From JANXQG01 sp963780045 (GTDB lineage: Bacteria; Planctomycetota; Planctomycetia; Pirellulales; Thermoguttaceae), in NCBI GenBank assembly GCA_963780045.1, contig CAVZZZ010000001.1, positions 3,596,001-3,660,000 of the forward strand: a stretch of DNA of 64,000 nucleotides, in the 5' to 3' direction. The notes below the pieces were generated by a model. That model was not told the DNA's origin. It made no database searches and saw nothing but the letters and a program-made list of their open reading frames with translations. Each line of letters opens with the position of its first letter. Position 1 is the first letter of the stretch. Shown piece after piece: positions 11,586 to 21,300 of this stretch. The translations under genes were made by a program, and so were the position numbers.

Positions 11586-13524
11586 TCACGGCTTTGCGAG
11601 TTGCTCTCCCAGCACCCAACCGTTATAGGTCTTGCCGTCTTTTTCCACGCGCACGCCGATCCACGACCCGCGGATTTCCAGGACTTTGACCTGTGTTCCC
11701 TTGGGCACGTTTTGACCCGGCTTGCCCGCGACGCCGATCTCGAGGTTGTCTTCGACCGTCACCGCCGGGTCGCCGGGCTTGTAAACTACGGCGGCAGGCG
11801 AGGCCGGAGCGGCAGCAGGCGCGGCAACCGTGCCTTCGCTCGCCTTCGGCGCCGCGGCCTGCCCGAGGGCTTTCAGCGCCGTCGCGGCCGCTTCACTGAC
11901 GTTTCTTGTCCGGGTCCGTGGCGGCCTTCTTCAGCGGATCTTCGGCGTCCTTGGCCAAAGGACCGAAGCCGCCGAGCGCTTCGGCCGCGAACATCCGGTC
12001 GACCTCGTCGGGCGCGGAGAGGCCGGCGACGAGCACGGGCACGGCTTTCGCCGCGACGGCCGCATCGGATCCCGCGATATGTGCAAGTGCCCAGCCGCTC
12101 ATTACCTGCACGTTGACGTTCTTGCTCGCCAGCTTTTCTTCCAGCGTCGCTTCGCCCGCAGTGGCGGCCGGGCCGATTTTGCCCAGCGCGTAGGCGATGG
12201 CGGTGAAGTTCATGTCCTTGTCCACGGGCTGGCTAAGGGCCTTGACCAATTCCGGGACCGCGTCTTTGGCGTCCGGGCCGATGTCGCCCAACGCGATGAT
12301 TGCCTCGTGAGCAACGCGGGATTCCTTGTCGTCAATCAGCTTGGCCAATTCACCGGTAGCCGGCGCGGCTGCCGGGCCGATGTGCCCCAACACATAGGCG
12401 ATCTCCGCGCTGTACTTGCCGTGCCGCTTCAAGCCTTTGGTCAGCATCGGGACTGCCTTGGCGCCCAAGCCTATAATGGCCTCTTGCGCGTTGTGCATGG
12501 TCATTTCGTCGGCGTCCTTCATCGACTTTTCCCAAATCGGCCCGGTTATCTCGGGCGCGGGCGGCAACTCGGCCAAGGCCCGTGCGGCGGCCGCGCGAAT
12601 GAAGGGGTCCTTGTCTTTCAACCGCGCGATCAACTTCTCCGTGGTTTCAACGCGCAGCTCCTTGTCATCCGGATGGACGCGGCACAATGCCCACAGGCTC
12701 GTGGAGCTGAGCAGGCCATCGTCGCTTTTGGCGTTGGCGCGGACCGTCGCCTCGGCGTCGTTCGGGATTTGCCCCAACTCGCCCATCGCAAAGGTCGCCG
12801 CGACGGCGCAGTGTTCGTCCTTCAGCAGCGTGGTAAGTTCGGGCAACGCGGAATCGGCAGCCTTGCCCATTGCGCCGAGCGCGAGCACGGCATGGAGGCG
12901 GACCTCCGGCCGCTTGTCCGTCTTCAGGACGTTCACGACCGCGGGCACGGCTTCGCTGGCGGCGGGACCAATGTCCTGGAGAACGACCAGCGCCCAGAAG
13001 CGAGCTTTTTCGTTCTTCAGCGCCTCGATCAATCCCGGCACGGCCTCCTTGCCGGCGTCAGCAATGGAATTAAGAATCCGCGCCCGAATCATCGGGTCGG
13101 AGTCCTCCAAAAGCTTTTCGCACAGCGGGACCATCACCTTCGGGCCGGGATGAATCGACTGCAGAGGCGCAGTGCGCAGCGGCGGACCCCCGGATCCGAG
13201 TCCTTGAGCAACTCAGCCAGCGCGGAGACGGAGTCCTTGGCGGCCGGGCCGATCGCGCAAAGCCAAGGCGGCATGGGTGCGCACGGCGGGCGACGGATCT
13301 TTCAGCCCGCCTTCGATGAGGTTGATCTTGTCTGCCGCCTTGGAGCCAAGCGCGGCCATCTCTTTCAGGGTTTTCACTTTTTCGGCATCGGCGGCGTTTG
13401 CAGGCGGCGCGATTGCAACCGGTTTGACGGCAGTGCTCTTCGTGTCGTCCCCATAGGTATATTGGCCACGACCGGCTAGCCAGCAGGCCGCTGCCATAAG
13501 AACAATTGTCGCTCGTGTCTTCAT
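11586..13524 (-). CDS. Secreted HEAT-repeat protein with C-terminal SH3-like domain, three frameshifts
   Basis: Starts at 13524 with a signal peptide (MKTRATIVLMAAACWLAG). Many HEAT/PBS-lyase-type repeats of about 37 residues follow (for example VRLHAVLALGAMGKAA, VAHEAIIALGDIGPDA). Near 11900 an extra A shifts the frame; beyond it the protein continues with an Ala/Pro linker and an SH3-like segment (VTVEDNLEIGV ... GTQVKVLEIRGSWIGVRVE ... GWVLGEQLAKP) to a stop at 11586. Two further shifts lie near 13255 (restoring GC gives ALALRAIGPAA) and 13165. HEAT repeats are protein-binding scaffolds. The gene begins 12 bases after the 13537-14235 gene, so the two form an operon. The partner is unknown. 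Confidence 0.8.
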
Positions 13525-13536
13525 TTTGGATTTCGT

Positions 13537-14235
13537 CTAAAAGGAGGTTTGAGTTGTTGCGTAGAGCAGGCTCTGCAGGAAGCCCCGGCATTGCACGTAA
13601 TCTTGCGGCGGGATCTCGCTGATCTTGCCTCTCAGGGCGTCGAACATGGTGTCGATGTTCTGCCGCATGGTGGTCTGGTCCGTGAAGGGCAACGTGCCGT
13701 ACTTGACCCATTTTGCCGCCAACTCGTCAACCGGCGCCCGCTGCTCGTTGAACATGTCTAGCTGCAAGGCACTGGGCCAGTGCAACTGGCCGGTGACCGG
13801 ATCGATCTGGTTGGTGTTCAACTGCCGCGGCGCGCCTTGGCGGGCAAAGCGGGCAAGATCTTCGGGCGTCGGACGCGGGCCGCGCTCTTTCTCGCGCTCG
13901 GCGCGGCCAATGTCGCGCATCGCCCAAAACGTCTGCACACCCTGCACGTTGTTGCGCAATTGGTTGCTCTCCGCCTGGGTATAGTTGATCGCGGCGGCGG
14001 AATTGGCCAAATGCGCCTGGCCCGCGGCGCTAATGACTTGCGATAAGCCCTGCAAGGCGGCGCCTTCGGGCGTCTGGCCGCCGCCCCAGCCGCCGTAGCC
14101 GCCGTTGTAGACCTGCGTGACCGGCGGCGGAACGATAGGGGCGTTGTTCGGCTGTAGCGGCGCGGTGGCGTTTTGTTGCCCCAGCGCCAAGACCGGCCCA
14201 ACGAACAGTATCGTGAAGATCGCTAAGCGTTTCAT
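13537..14235 (-). CDS. Secreted protein of unknown function
   Basis: 232 residues with a signal peptide (MKRLAIFTILFVGPVLALGQ). A Pro/Asn-rich segment and a GGYGGWGGG stretch follow, then a helical body with Arg/Glu-rich RDIGRAEREKERGPRPTPEDLARF and a conserved-looking C-terminus (DQTTMRQNIDTMFDALRGKI). I know similar proteins only as planctomycete hypotheticals. It is the first gene of a two-gene operon with the HEAT-repeat protein and is divergent from the oxidoreductase at 14400. Confidence 0.75.
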   Translation of the reverse strand: MKRLAIFTILFVGPVLALGQQNATAPLQPNNAPIVPPPVTQVYNGGYGGWGGGQTPEGAALQGLSQVISAAGQAHLANSAAAINYTQAESNQLRNNVQGVQTFWAMRDIGRAEREKERGPRPTPEDLARFARQGAPRQLNTNQIDPVTGQLHWPSALQLDMFNEQRAPVDELAAKWVKYGTLPFTDQTTMRQNIDTMFDALRGKISEIPPQDYVQCRGFLQSLLYATTQTSF

Positions 14236-14399
14236 GGAAGCTCCTGAAAAGTCTGGAATTCGATTCGCGGTTTACGACATACATTCTACAGCCGTACCTG
14301 GGCGTTTGGAATCATCCCTGCTTTGCAAAGCATGGCTCCAATGATGTTATAATCGAGGTTTGCCGCCGATCCACCCCTCCCACCTCCTGGAGTATTTTC

Positions 14400-15776
14400 A
14401 TGCTCACCCCTCCCAAGTCAAACGTTTCCCGCCGCGATTTTCTCAAAAATACAGGGCGCGCTGTTGCGGCAACCACGCTTGCCGCCTCGATGGCCAAGCC
14501 GGTCCATGCCGCCGGAAGCAGCACGATCCAGGTGGCGCTCGTCGGCTGCGGCGGCCGCGGCAGCGGGGCGGCGGCCGATGCTTTGGCCGTCAAGCACTGC
14601 CCCGTGAAGCTGGCCGCCATGGCCGACGCCTTCCAGCACAAGCTTGCCGCAAGCGTGCGGGAGCTTCGCCGGGAATACGGAAGCGAAGCCGTTCCGCCGC
14701 GGGACCGCCAATTCCTCGGCTTCGACGCCTACCGCCATGCGCTGGACTGCCTGAAGCCGGGTGACATCGCCATCTTCGCCACGCCGCTGGCCTTCCGCTG
14801 GGTCCATTTCACCTATGCCATCGAGAAGGGCCTGCACGTTTTCATGGAGAAGCCGCTGACGGCCGACGGCCCCACTTCGCGCAGGATGCTCGCCTTGGCC
14901 GAGCAAGCCGACAACAAGAACCTCAAGGTGGGCGTGGGTCTGATGTCGCGGCACCAGCGCGGCCTGCAGCAGCTTGCCGAGCGGATCCACGGTGGCGAAA
15001 TCGGCGATCTGGTACTGCTTCGCGGCTATCGAATGGATGGCCCCGTGGCGTCGTTCCGCTCACCGCGGCGACCCGACAATATTTCGGAAGTGGCTTATCA
15101 GATCCAGCGGTTCCACAGCTTCCTCTGGGCCAGCGGCGGCTGCTACAGCGACTTCAACATCCACATCATCGACCATTGCTGCTGGATGAAGAACGCTTGG
15201 CCGGTAAAGGCTGAGGGCCTTGGCGGGCGGCATTATCGCGGCGATTACGTCGACCAGAACTTCGACTCCTACGCCGTGGAATACAGCTTTGACGACGGCA
15301 CCAAATTCATCATGGACGGCCGCTGCATGGACGGCTGCGAGGAGCTATACCACAGCTTTGCCCACGGCACCAAGGGCACGGCCGTCCTCTCGAAGAGCGG
15401 CGACTGCGGCGGCCCGTCGGCGACATTCAGCGGACTCGGCTCGTCAAGCAAGGACCGCATCTGGGAATCGCGCCTCCCGCGCGGCGAAGAGAATCCCTAT
15501 CGCAACGAATGGAACGACCTGGTCGATGCCATTCTGCACAACAAACCGTACAACGAGGTGAAGCGGGGCGTCGAGGCGAGCCTCACGACTTCGATGGGCC
15601 GCCGCGCCGCGCACACCGGTGTCGCCGTCACCTTTGACGAGATGCTCAACGACGATCACGAATACGCGCCGGGCGTTGACAAGCTCGCCATGGACGGACC
15701 CGCGCCGCTGACGGCGGACAAGAACGGACGATATCCCGTGCCGAAGCCAGGCATTGTTACGTCGCGCGAGTATTGA
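14400..15776 (+). CDS. Gfo/Idh/MocA-family oxidoreductase with Tat signal
   Basis: 458 residues. The N-terminus carries a twin-arginine-type signal (SRRDFLKNTGRAVAATT), so it is exported folded, presumably with its NAD(P) cofactor. The Rossmann motif is VALVGCGGRGSGAA, and the family EKPL motif appears in FMEKPLTADG. Planctomycetes carry many such secreted paralogues; the substrate is usually an unidentified sugar or inositol. The ATG at 14400 follows a GGAG. The gene is monocistronic, divergent from the 14235 gene, and followed by a palindromic C/T-rich repeat. Confidence 0.88.
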   Translation: MLTPPKSNVSRRDFLKNTGRAVAATTLAASMAKPVHAAGSSTIQVALVGCGGRGSGAAADALAVKHCPVKLAAMADAFQHKLAASVRELRREYGSEAVPPRDRQFLGFDAYRHALDCLKPGDIAIFATPLAFRWVHFTYAIEKGLHVFMEKPLTADGPTSRRMLALAEQADNKNLKVGVGLMSRHQRGLQQLAERIHGGEIGDLVLLRGYRMDGPVASFRSPRRPDNISEVAYQIQRFHSFLWASGGCYSDFNIHIIDHCCWMKNAWPVKAEGLGGRHYRGDYVDQNFDSYAVEYSFDDGTKFIMDGRCMDGCEELYHSFAHGTKGTAVLSKSGDCGGPSATFSGLGSSSKDRIWESRLPRGEENPYRNEWNDLVDAILHNKPYNEVKRGVEASLTTSMGRRAAHTGVAVTFDEMLNDDHEYAPGVDKLAMDGPAPLTADKNGRYPVPKPGIVTSREY

Positions 15777-15778
15777 AA

Positions 15779-15846
15779 AGAGACAGAGGGGAGAAGGATG
15801 AGGATCGCGCCTCTCCCTTCTCCCCTCGCCCTTCTCCCTTCCGGGA
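15779..15846. repeat. C/T-rich palindromic repeat downstream of the oxidoreductase gene
   Basis: Segments gggagaagg and ccttctccc alternate here, in the style of the CCCTCTCCC elements found inside the kinase and aspartokinase genes. It may act as a bidirectional terminator between convergent genes. Confidence 0.4.
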
Positions 15847-15870
15847 AGTTCCGCTTGTGGCGGGGCGCGA

Positions 15871-16818
15871 TTACTGTCCCGCGCCGCCCGATGACTGGCT
15901 GTTCAACGCCTGGCCAAGGTCGCGCTCGTCGTGCCGAAGTTCGTGGCGCGCGCTGCCGAGTTGCTGCTCGGCAGACTCCTTCTCGCCAAGGACCTGGGAG
16001 AATGCCTGCCGGTCCTGCTTGAGCTGTTGCACGTCCTGCTGGAGCTGGGCGGAATTGCCCGAAGCCACGTCTTGGCGGATGCGGCTCCAGTCGGCCCGCA
16101 ACTCCTTCCGGTCGGTGTGGAGCTGCTGGTCGTCGCTTCGCAGGTTCTGACGGTCGTGGGCGATGTTGCCGAAGTCCTGCTGGATGTCCTGCGCGTCCTG
16201 CTGGGCGGAAGGCGTCTGGCTGCCGCCAGTGGAGCCTTGGCTATCGCCGGACGAACCGCCGGAGGACGGGTCCTGCGCTACCGTGGTTCCCTGGCTGCCG
16301 GAGGATTGACCGTTATTGCCCTTCGACGAGCCGCTATTCGGACCACGGTTGCCAGCGGTTGAGCTGCCGGTGCCGGACTTGCTGGTGGAGGAATGGTTGG
16401 AGTTGCCGTCGCCGAAGCGGTTGGAAAGATCGCGGTCGAGCTTGTTCTCGGCATGGTGCAGGTCCTGCTTGGCTTCGCTCAACTGGCGTTCATCGCTGCG
16501 CTCCTGGCCGCGGTCCGCCTGATACTGCTGCTGGTCCTGGTGCAACTGGCTCAGGTCCTGCTTGGCGGCGGCCGTGTTGCCGGAGGCCAGGTTGCCCTTG
16601 AGCTTGTTCCATTCGCTGTGGATGTTTTGCCGGTCCTTGCCGACGTTTTTTGCGGCGTTGTGCAGGTTCTGGCGGTCCTGGTGGACGTCCTTGCGGTCGT
16701 GATTGACGCGATGGACGTCGTGCCGGACTGGATGCTGGTTCTGATCGCCGGCCAGTGCGGCAAGCGTGGAACCAGCGACGAAACCGAAGGTCAAAACCAA
16801 TGAGCAAAAATTCTTCAT
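15871..16818 (-). CDS. Secreted coiled-coil protein with His/Asp/Gln-rich repeats
   Basis: 315 residues, signal peptide MKNFCSLVLTFGFVAGSTLAALA. Two highly helical halves rich in H-D-R-Q-N-L-type heptads (HQDRQNLHNAAKNVGKDRQN; IAHDRQNLRSDDQQLHTDRK) flank a central Ser/Gly/Asn-rich linker of about 70 residues. The halves resemble each other (GNLASGNTAAAKQDLSQLHQ against QDVASGNSAQLQQDVQQLKQ), pointing to internal duplication. The function is unknown; an envelope spacer or periplasmic chaperone-like role is only a guess. It stands alone, convergent with the oxidoreductase. Confidence 0.75.
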   Translation of the reverse strand: MKNFCSLVLTFGFVAGSTLAALAGDQNQHPVRHDVHRVNHDRKDVHQDRQNLHNAAKNVGKDRQNIHSEWNKLKGNLASGNTAAAKQDLSQLHQDQQQYQADRGQERSDERQLSEAKQDLHHAENKLDRDLSNRFGDGNSNHSSTSKSGTGSSTAGNRGPNSGSSKGNNGQSSGSQGTTVAQDPSSGGSSGDSQGSTGGSQTPSAQQDAQDIQQDFGNIAHDRQNLRSDDQQLHTDRKELRADWSRIRQDVASGNSAQLQQDVQQLKQDRQAFSQVLGEKESAEQQLGSARHELRHDERDLGQALNSQSSGGAGQ

Positions 16819-17066
16819 GCTATTCTCCTTTGAAATGGGCTGACGAGCGGCAAGCGCCGATCAATTGCAATGGAAAAGGTTCTGCGACAAGTTACGACTC
16901 ACATTGCGGCCGCCGGTCCACGGTGCGCTGTCGAGGCTGCGACGAGATATACGCCTCCGCAATGAAAACATAGGTTGCCGCGGGCGAAGGCGGCGAAAAA
17001 ATCCAGGAAATCGCGGCGAAAAGTCGCGTTTTGCCGCGCTACGGCCCGGATCGCCCGGCAGAACCG

Positions 17067-17531
17067 CTACGGCAAGAGACTTCGTCCCTTGCCATAGGGC
17101 AGAAACGGCCACGGAATCGACAGCAGCACGATCGCCAGCGCGGCCGTGTAACAGAACGCCGCCATGCGGAACTTGCCGGCGTCGTTCTGCATCCGCTTGG
17201 AAACCGAGTAGCCGAGCTGCGCCAGGAGAACGGCGGTAATCATCAACGCCGGATGGATCGCGCCGAAGAACACAGCTTCCAATCGCTTGCCGCCTGCGGC
17301 GCCGCCGGCAAAAAGCGGACGCACAAAAGGACTCTGCGAATAGAGCACCAAGCCGATCAGGAACTGCGTCGACAGAGCAGTGGAGAACACCAGGCCCGCA
17401 ATCCGATCGGCTTTCGTCCAGGCGGCGCTGGCCAGCTTGCCCCGCCACGCGCGGAAGACGGCCCACAGGCCGCTGACGAGAACGATCAACCACACCAGAT
17501 CGTGCAGATGCAATGCGCCTTTGTACAGCAT
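17067..17531 (-). CDS. Small integral membrane protein, four predicted helices
   Basis: 154 residues, starting at the ATG at 17531. Four hydrophobic segments are visible: LVWLIVLVSGLWAVF, IAGLVFSTALSTQFLIGLVLY, HPALMITAVLLAQLGYSV and FCYTAALAIVLLSIPWPFL. The pattern, with His in HLHDLVW and IHPALMI, recalls small cytochrome b561-like or DUF-type membrane proteins, but I cannot assign a family. Its start lies 36 bases from the divergent sigma-factor gene, so they share a promoter region. Confidence 0.7.
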   Translation of the reverse strand: MLYKGALHLHDLVWLIVLVSGLWAVFRAWRGKLASAAWTKADRIAGLVFSTALSTQFLIGLVLYSQSPFVRPLFAGGAAGGKRLEAVFFGAIHPALMITAVLLAQLGYSVSKRMQNDAGKFRMAAFCYTAALAIVLLSIPWPFLPYGKGRSLLP

Positions 17532-17567
17532 CGGCGTATTGTATAATGGCTCGGCGAGGACCGCAAG

Positions 17568-18185
17568 ATGACCACCAGCAGCAACCTCGGACTTCTCGAA
17601 CCAAGCTCCATCTCCTCCACACTTTTGGAGCGGCTCCGCGCCCGCCAGCCGGAGGCCTGGCAGCGGCTGGTCGATCTCTATGGCCCCGTCGTCTATCGCT
17701 GGTGCCGGCAGCTTGGTGTGTCGCAGAGCGACGCGGCGGACGTTGTGCAAGACGTCTTCGCCGCCGTCGCCGCCGACGTTGCACGCTTCCGCCGCGACCG
17801 GCCTGGCGATAGTTTTGGCGGCTGGCTGCGGACGATCACGCGGCATCGCGTCTATGACCATTTCCGCCGCCGGCAGGGCCAGCCCGGCGCCGACGGCGGC
17901 ACGAGTGCCTACGAGCGCCTGCAAAACCTGGCGGAAACGGACGACGAACCCTCGACGGCCCGGCCGGTGGAACAGGACCCGCGTTTTTCCCGCCGCGTGC
18001 TGGAATTGATCAGGACGGAATTCGAGCCGCGGACCTGGGACGCCTTCTGGCGGATCGTCGTCGACGGCCAATCGCCCGCCGAGGTCGCCGCCGCGCTCGG
18101 CATGAGCCTTCCGGCCGTCTATCAGGCCAAATCCCGCGTCCTGCGCCGCTTGCGCCGCGAGCTGGGCGGCCTGGAAAACGGCTAG
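17568..18185 (+). CDS. ECF-family RNA polymerase sigma factor
   Basis: 205 residues with both sigma regions. Region 2 includes LVDLYGPVVYRWCRQLGVSQSDAADVVQDVF and the -10 helix FGGWLRTITRHRVYDHFR; region 4 is AEVAAALGMSLPAVYQAKSRVLRRLRREL. The next gene encodes a zinc-finger/Ser-Thr kinase fusion, an arrangement common in planctomycetes in which the kinase is thought to replace a classical anti-sigma factor. A 140-bp inverted-repeat element separates the two genes. Confidence 0.88.
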   Translation: MTTSSNLGLLEPSSISSTLLERLRARQPEAWQRLVDLYGPVVYRWCRQLGVSQSDAADVVQDVFAAVAADVARFRRDRPGDSFGGWLRTITRHRVYDHFRRRQGQPGADGGTSAYERLQNLAETDDEPSTARPVEQDPRFSRRVLELIRTEFEPRTWDAFWRIVVDGQSPAEVAAALGMSLPAVYQAKSRVLRRLRRELGGLENG

Positions 18186-18221
18186 AATAAAAGTCGTGTC
18201 AGGCGGTCCCGCTAGTTCTTG

Positions 18222-18361
18222 TAGGGTGCGTGGAGCGAATCGCCGTGGAGTGCGGTGGGTTTCGCACGGAGTTAACCGCGCCGAGACGCCGCACCGTGAT
18301 TTCGGGCGATTCGCGCAACGCACCATGACGCGCGGACTTCCGTGCTTCACCCACCCTACGG
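18222..18361. repeat. Long imperfect inverted repeat (TAGGGTG...CACCCTAC)
   Basis: The ends read gtagggtgcgtggagcg and cgtgcttcacccaccctac, with internal inverted segments. It is a typical dispersed planctomycete element and lies between the sigma-factor gene and the kinase gene, where it could form a transcript hairpin. Confidence 0.6.
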
Positions 18362-18389
18362 CCAATAGACCCGCCAAAGGACCCCAATC

Positions 18390-21300
18390 ATGCTCGTCGC
18401 CACCTGCCCCTCCCGTGAAGAACTCGTCGATTATGCCGTCGGAAAGCTCTCGGACGAGGACGCCGACGCCTTGGCCGCCCACCTTGACGGTTGCCCAAGC
18501 TGCCAGGCCGAATTGGCCGCGCTGCCCGAAGCGGACGATTCGTTGATTGGCCGGCTCCGCGAACCCTCCTCGTCCGATCCGTTCTTGGACGAATCGGGCT
18601 TGCGCCTTGGCCGTGGCCCAGGCTAAGGCGGTGGGGGACTGTCCCGATTTTTGTATCAGCAAAAATGGGACTGTCCCCTTGTCGGCTTCCGAATACCCGC
18701 GGCTGTTGGGCGAGTATCAGTTGCTTGAGCGGTTAGGCAGTGGCGGGATGGGCACGGTCTATAAAGCACGGCACACGAAGCTCGGGCGCGTGGTGGCGGT
18801 CAAGGTGTTGACCCGCGGCCGCGCCCACGACCGCGCGGCGGTGGCGCGCTTCGAGCACGAAATGCAGGCCGTCGGCTGCTTGGACCATCGCCACATCGTC
18901 CGTGCCCACGACGCGCGGGAGATCGACGGCACGCCGATCCTCGTCATGGAGTATCTTGCTGGGCTGGACCTCGGCGAAATCGTCCGCCGATGTGGGGCAG
19001 ATTTCCAATCTGCCAAGCAGATTGGAAATCTGCTCTACGGCATTCCCGTCCCCGATGCCTGCGAGCTTGCCCGGCAGGCGGCCATCGGGCTGCAAACCAT
19101 CCACGAACACGGACTCGTGCATCGCGACATCAAGCCATCGAACCTGATGTTGACTGCCGAAGGCGAGGTCAAGATTCTCGATCTCGGCCTGGCGCGATTG
19201 CGCGGGGACTGTCCCGATTTTTGTATCAGCAAAAATGGCGGCGAGATTGAAGAAATGACGGCTACCGGCCAAGGGATGGGCACGGCAGACTACATGGCCC
19301 CGGAGCAGGCTTCGGACAGCCGGGCGGTCGATATCCGTGCCGACATCTATAGTCTCGGCTGCACGCTCTACAAGCTCCTCACCGGCCGCGCGCCGTTCAG
19401 CGGCCCGGACTATCGCACGTCGCTGGACAAGCTCAACGCCCACGTCCACGCCCCGCCGCCGCCCGTCGGCCACATCGCGCCTGCCGTGCCGGAGGGCCTT
19501 GCCGCGATCGTTGACCGTATGTTGGCCAAGAAGCCGTCCGACCGCTTTGCCACGCCGGCGGAAGTCGCCAAGGCCCTCGCGCCCTATTGCACTGGCGCCG
19601 ACCTACCCTCGCTGCTGAAGCGCGCGGAGACCATTCTCCCCTCCCCCGCCGGGGGAGGGGCAGGGGGTGAGGGCGGAACAGGCCAGAGCGAGGGCAACAA
19701 TCTTCCCTCTCCCTCCGGGAGAGGGGCAGGGGGTGAGGGTGGTTTGCGTTTTCGCTGGAAACGCTTCGCCGCGCAACTCTTCTTGCTCGCACTCGTGGGC
19801 GGACTCGGATACGCCGCGGCCATCATTCTTCGTATTCACAAGGACGGCAAGGAAACCACAGTCACATTCCCGCCAGGCAGCGCTGCCGCCGTCGGCAACG
19901 ACGGTCATGTTGACGTGACCTTGCCGGGACAACCCGGCGCCGCCGCGCCGCCTGACGGATCGGCTGCTCGTCCAGAAGCAACGCCAACTCGCTTCCGCAC
20001 GGCCGCCGTCACCCGCGGCGATCTTACGATGGCGATCCGCGCAGAGGGAACCATCCAACCGGAGGAAGTCGTCAACGTGTCCGCGCAGGTGGAGGGCCCC
20101 GTCGTGAAGCTCGGCGACGATCCTCGCGGCAAGACCGACCCGAACTTCAAGGGCAAGTCGGTCGACTTCAACACTCCGGTGGACGTCGGCACCGTCCTGG
20201 CCGAAATCGATTTGACGGTCTACAAGCCCCGCTGCGTCCAAGCCACGGCCGAGCTCGAAAATGCCAAAGCCGACTTGAAGGGCGCCGAAGTCAAAGTCGG
20301 GCAGGCCAAAGCGGGCGAAAAAGTGAACGCAGCGTCCCCGGGGACGCTTCCGCCTGCCGAAGCGACGCTTCAGCTTGCCGAAGCGTCGTTGGCCGCGGCG
20401 CAAGCAGCCGTTGTCAGAAGGCAAGCCGGACTGGACCTTGCCAAGACGAATCTCGACCGCACCATCATCCGCTCGCCCGTGAAGGGAACGATCATCGACC
20501 GCCGCGTGAATCTCGGCCAGAACGTGTCGCCCGCCTCCGGCAGCCTGTTCGTGATCGCCAAGGACATCGACAAGCTGCAGGTTTTGGCCGACGTCTATGC
20601 GGGGGACGTTGGCTGCATTGCGGCGGGAATGGACGCGCGCATTACGGTCGATGCGTTTCCGGGCGAGGTGTTTGGCGGGAAAGTGTCCCGTATCCGCCGG
20701 GGCGGCGAGTCCCTCGGCGCCGGTAACTACACCGTTGTCGTCGCCATCGACAAGCCGGACCGCAGGCTCACGCCCGACATGAGAGTCCACGTCTCCTTCC
20801 TGCTCGAAGCCCGGAACGTGCTCCGCGTGCCCAGCGTCGCGCTGCGCTATAGCCCGCGTCCCGAGCAGGCAGTCCCGGAATTCAGCGGGGCGATTCAGTC
20901 GCCGGGCGAAAACCAGAGAACTGGCCCCAATGGCACAGGCACCTTGTGGGTGGTCGCCGAAGACGGAAAGCTTCTGCGGCCGATCGAGGTCCAGTGCGGA
21001 GCTACCGACGGGGAGCTGACGGCGGTCAGCGGCACGGACGTCAAGGAGGGAACGGAAGTGGTCACTGGGGAGCTTGTCGGCGCCAACGAGGGCATTCCGC
21101 ATACTTCCAAGACTTCTCCGGCAAAAGTCGAAGTGCCTGAAGGGATCTCTACCGTCGTCAGCGCGAATGGCGCAGTCAACGTCCAACTGCCCGCCGCCGC
21201 GCCGCCGAAAGTCGCCGTTATCCGGCCTTCTGTCCAGTCCACGCCCGATTATCTGGAAACGACGGGCAAGATCATCGCGGGGACGGCTGAGCCCGGGACT

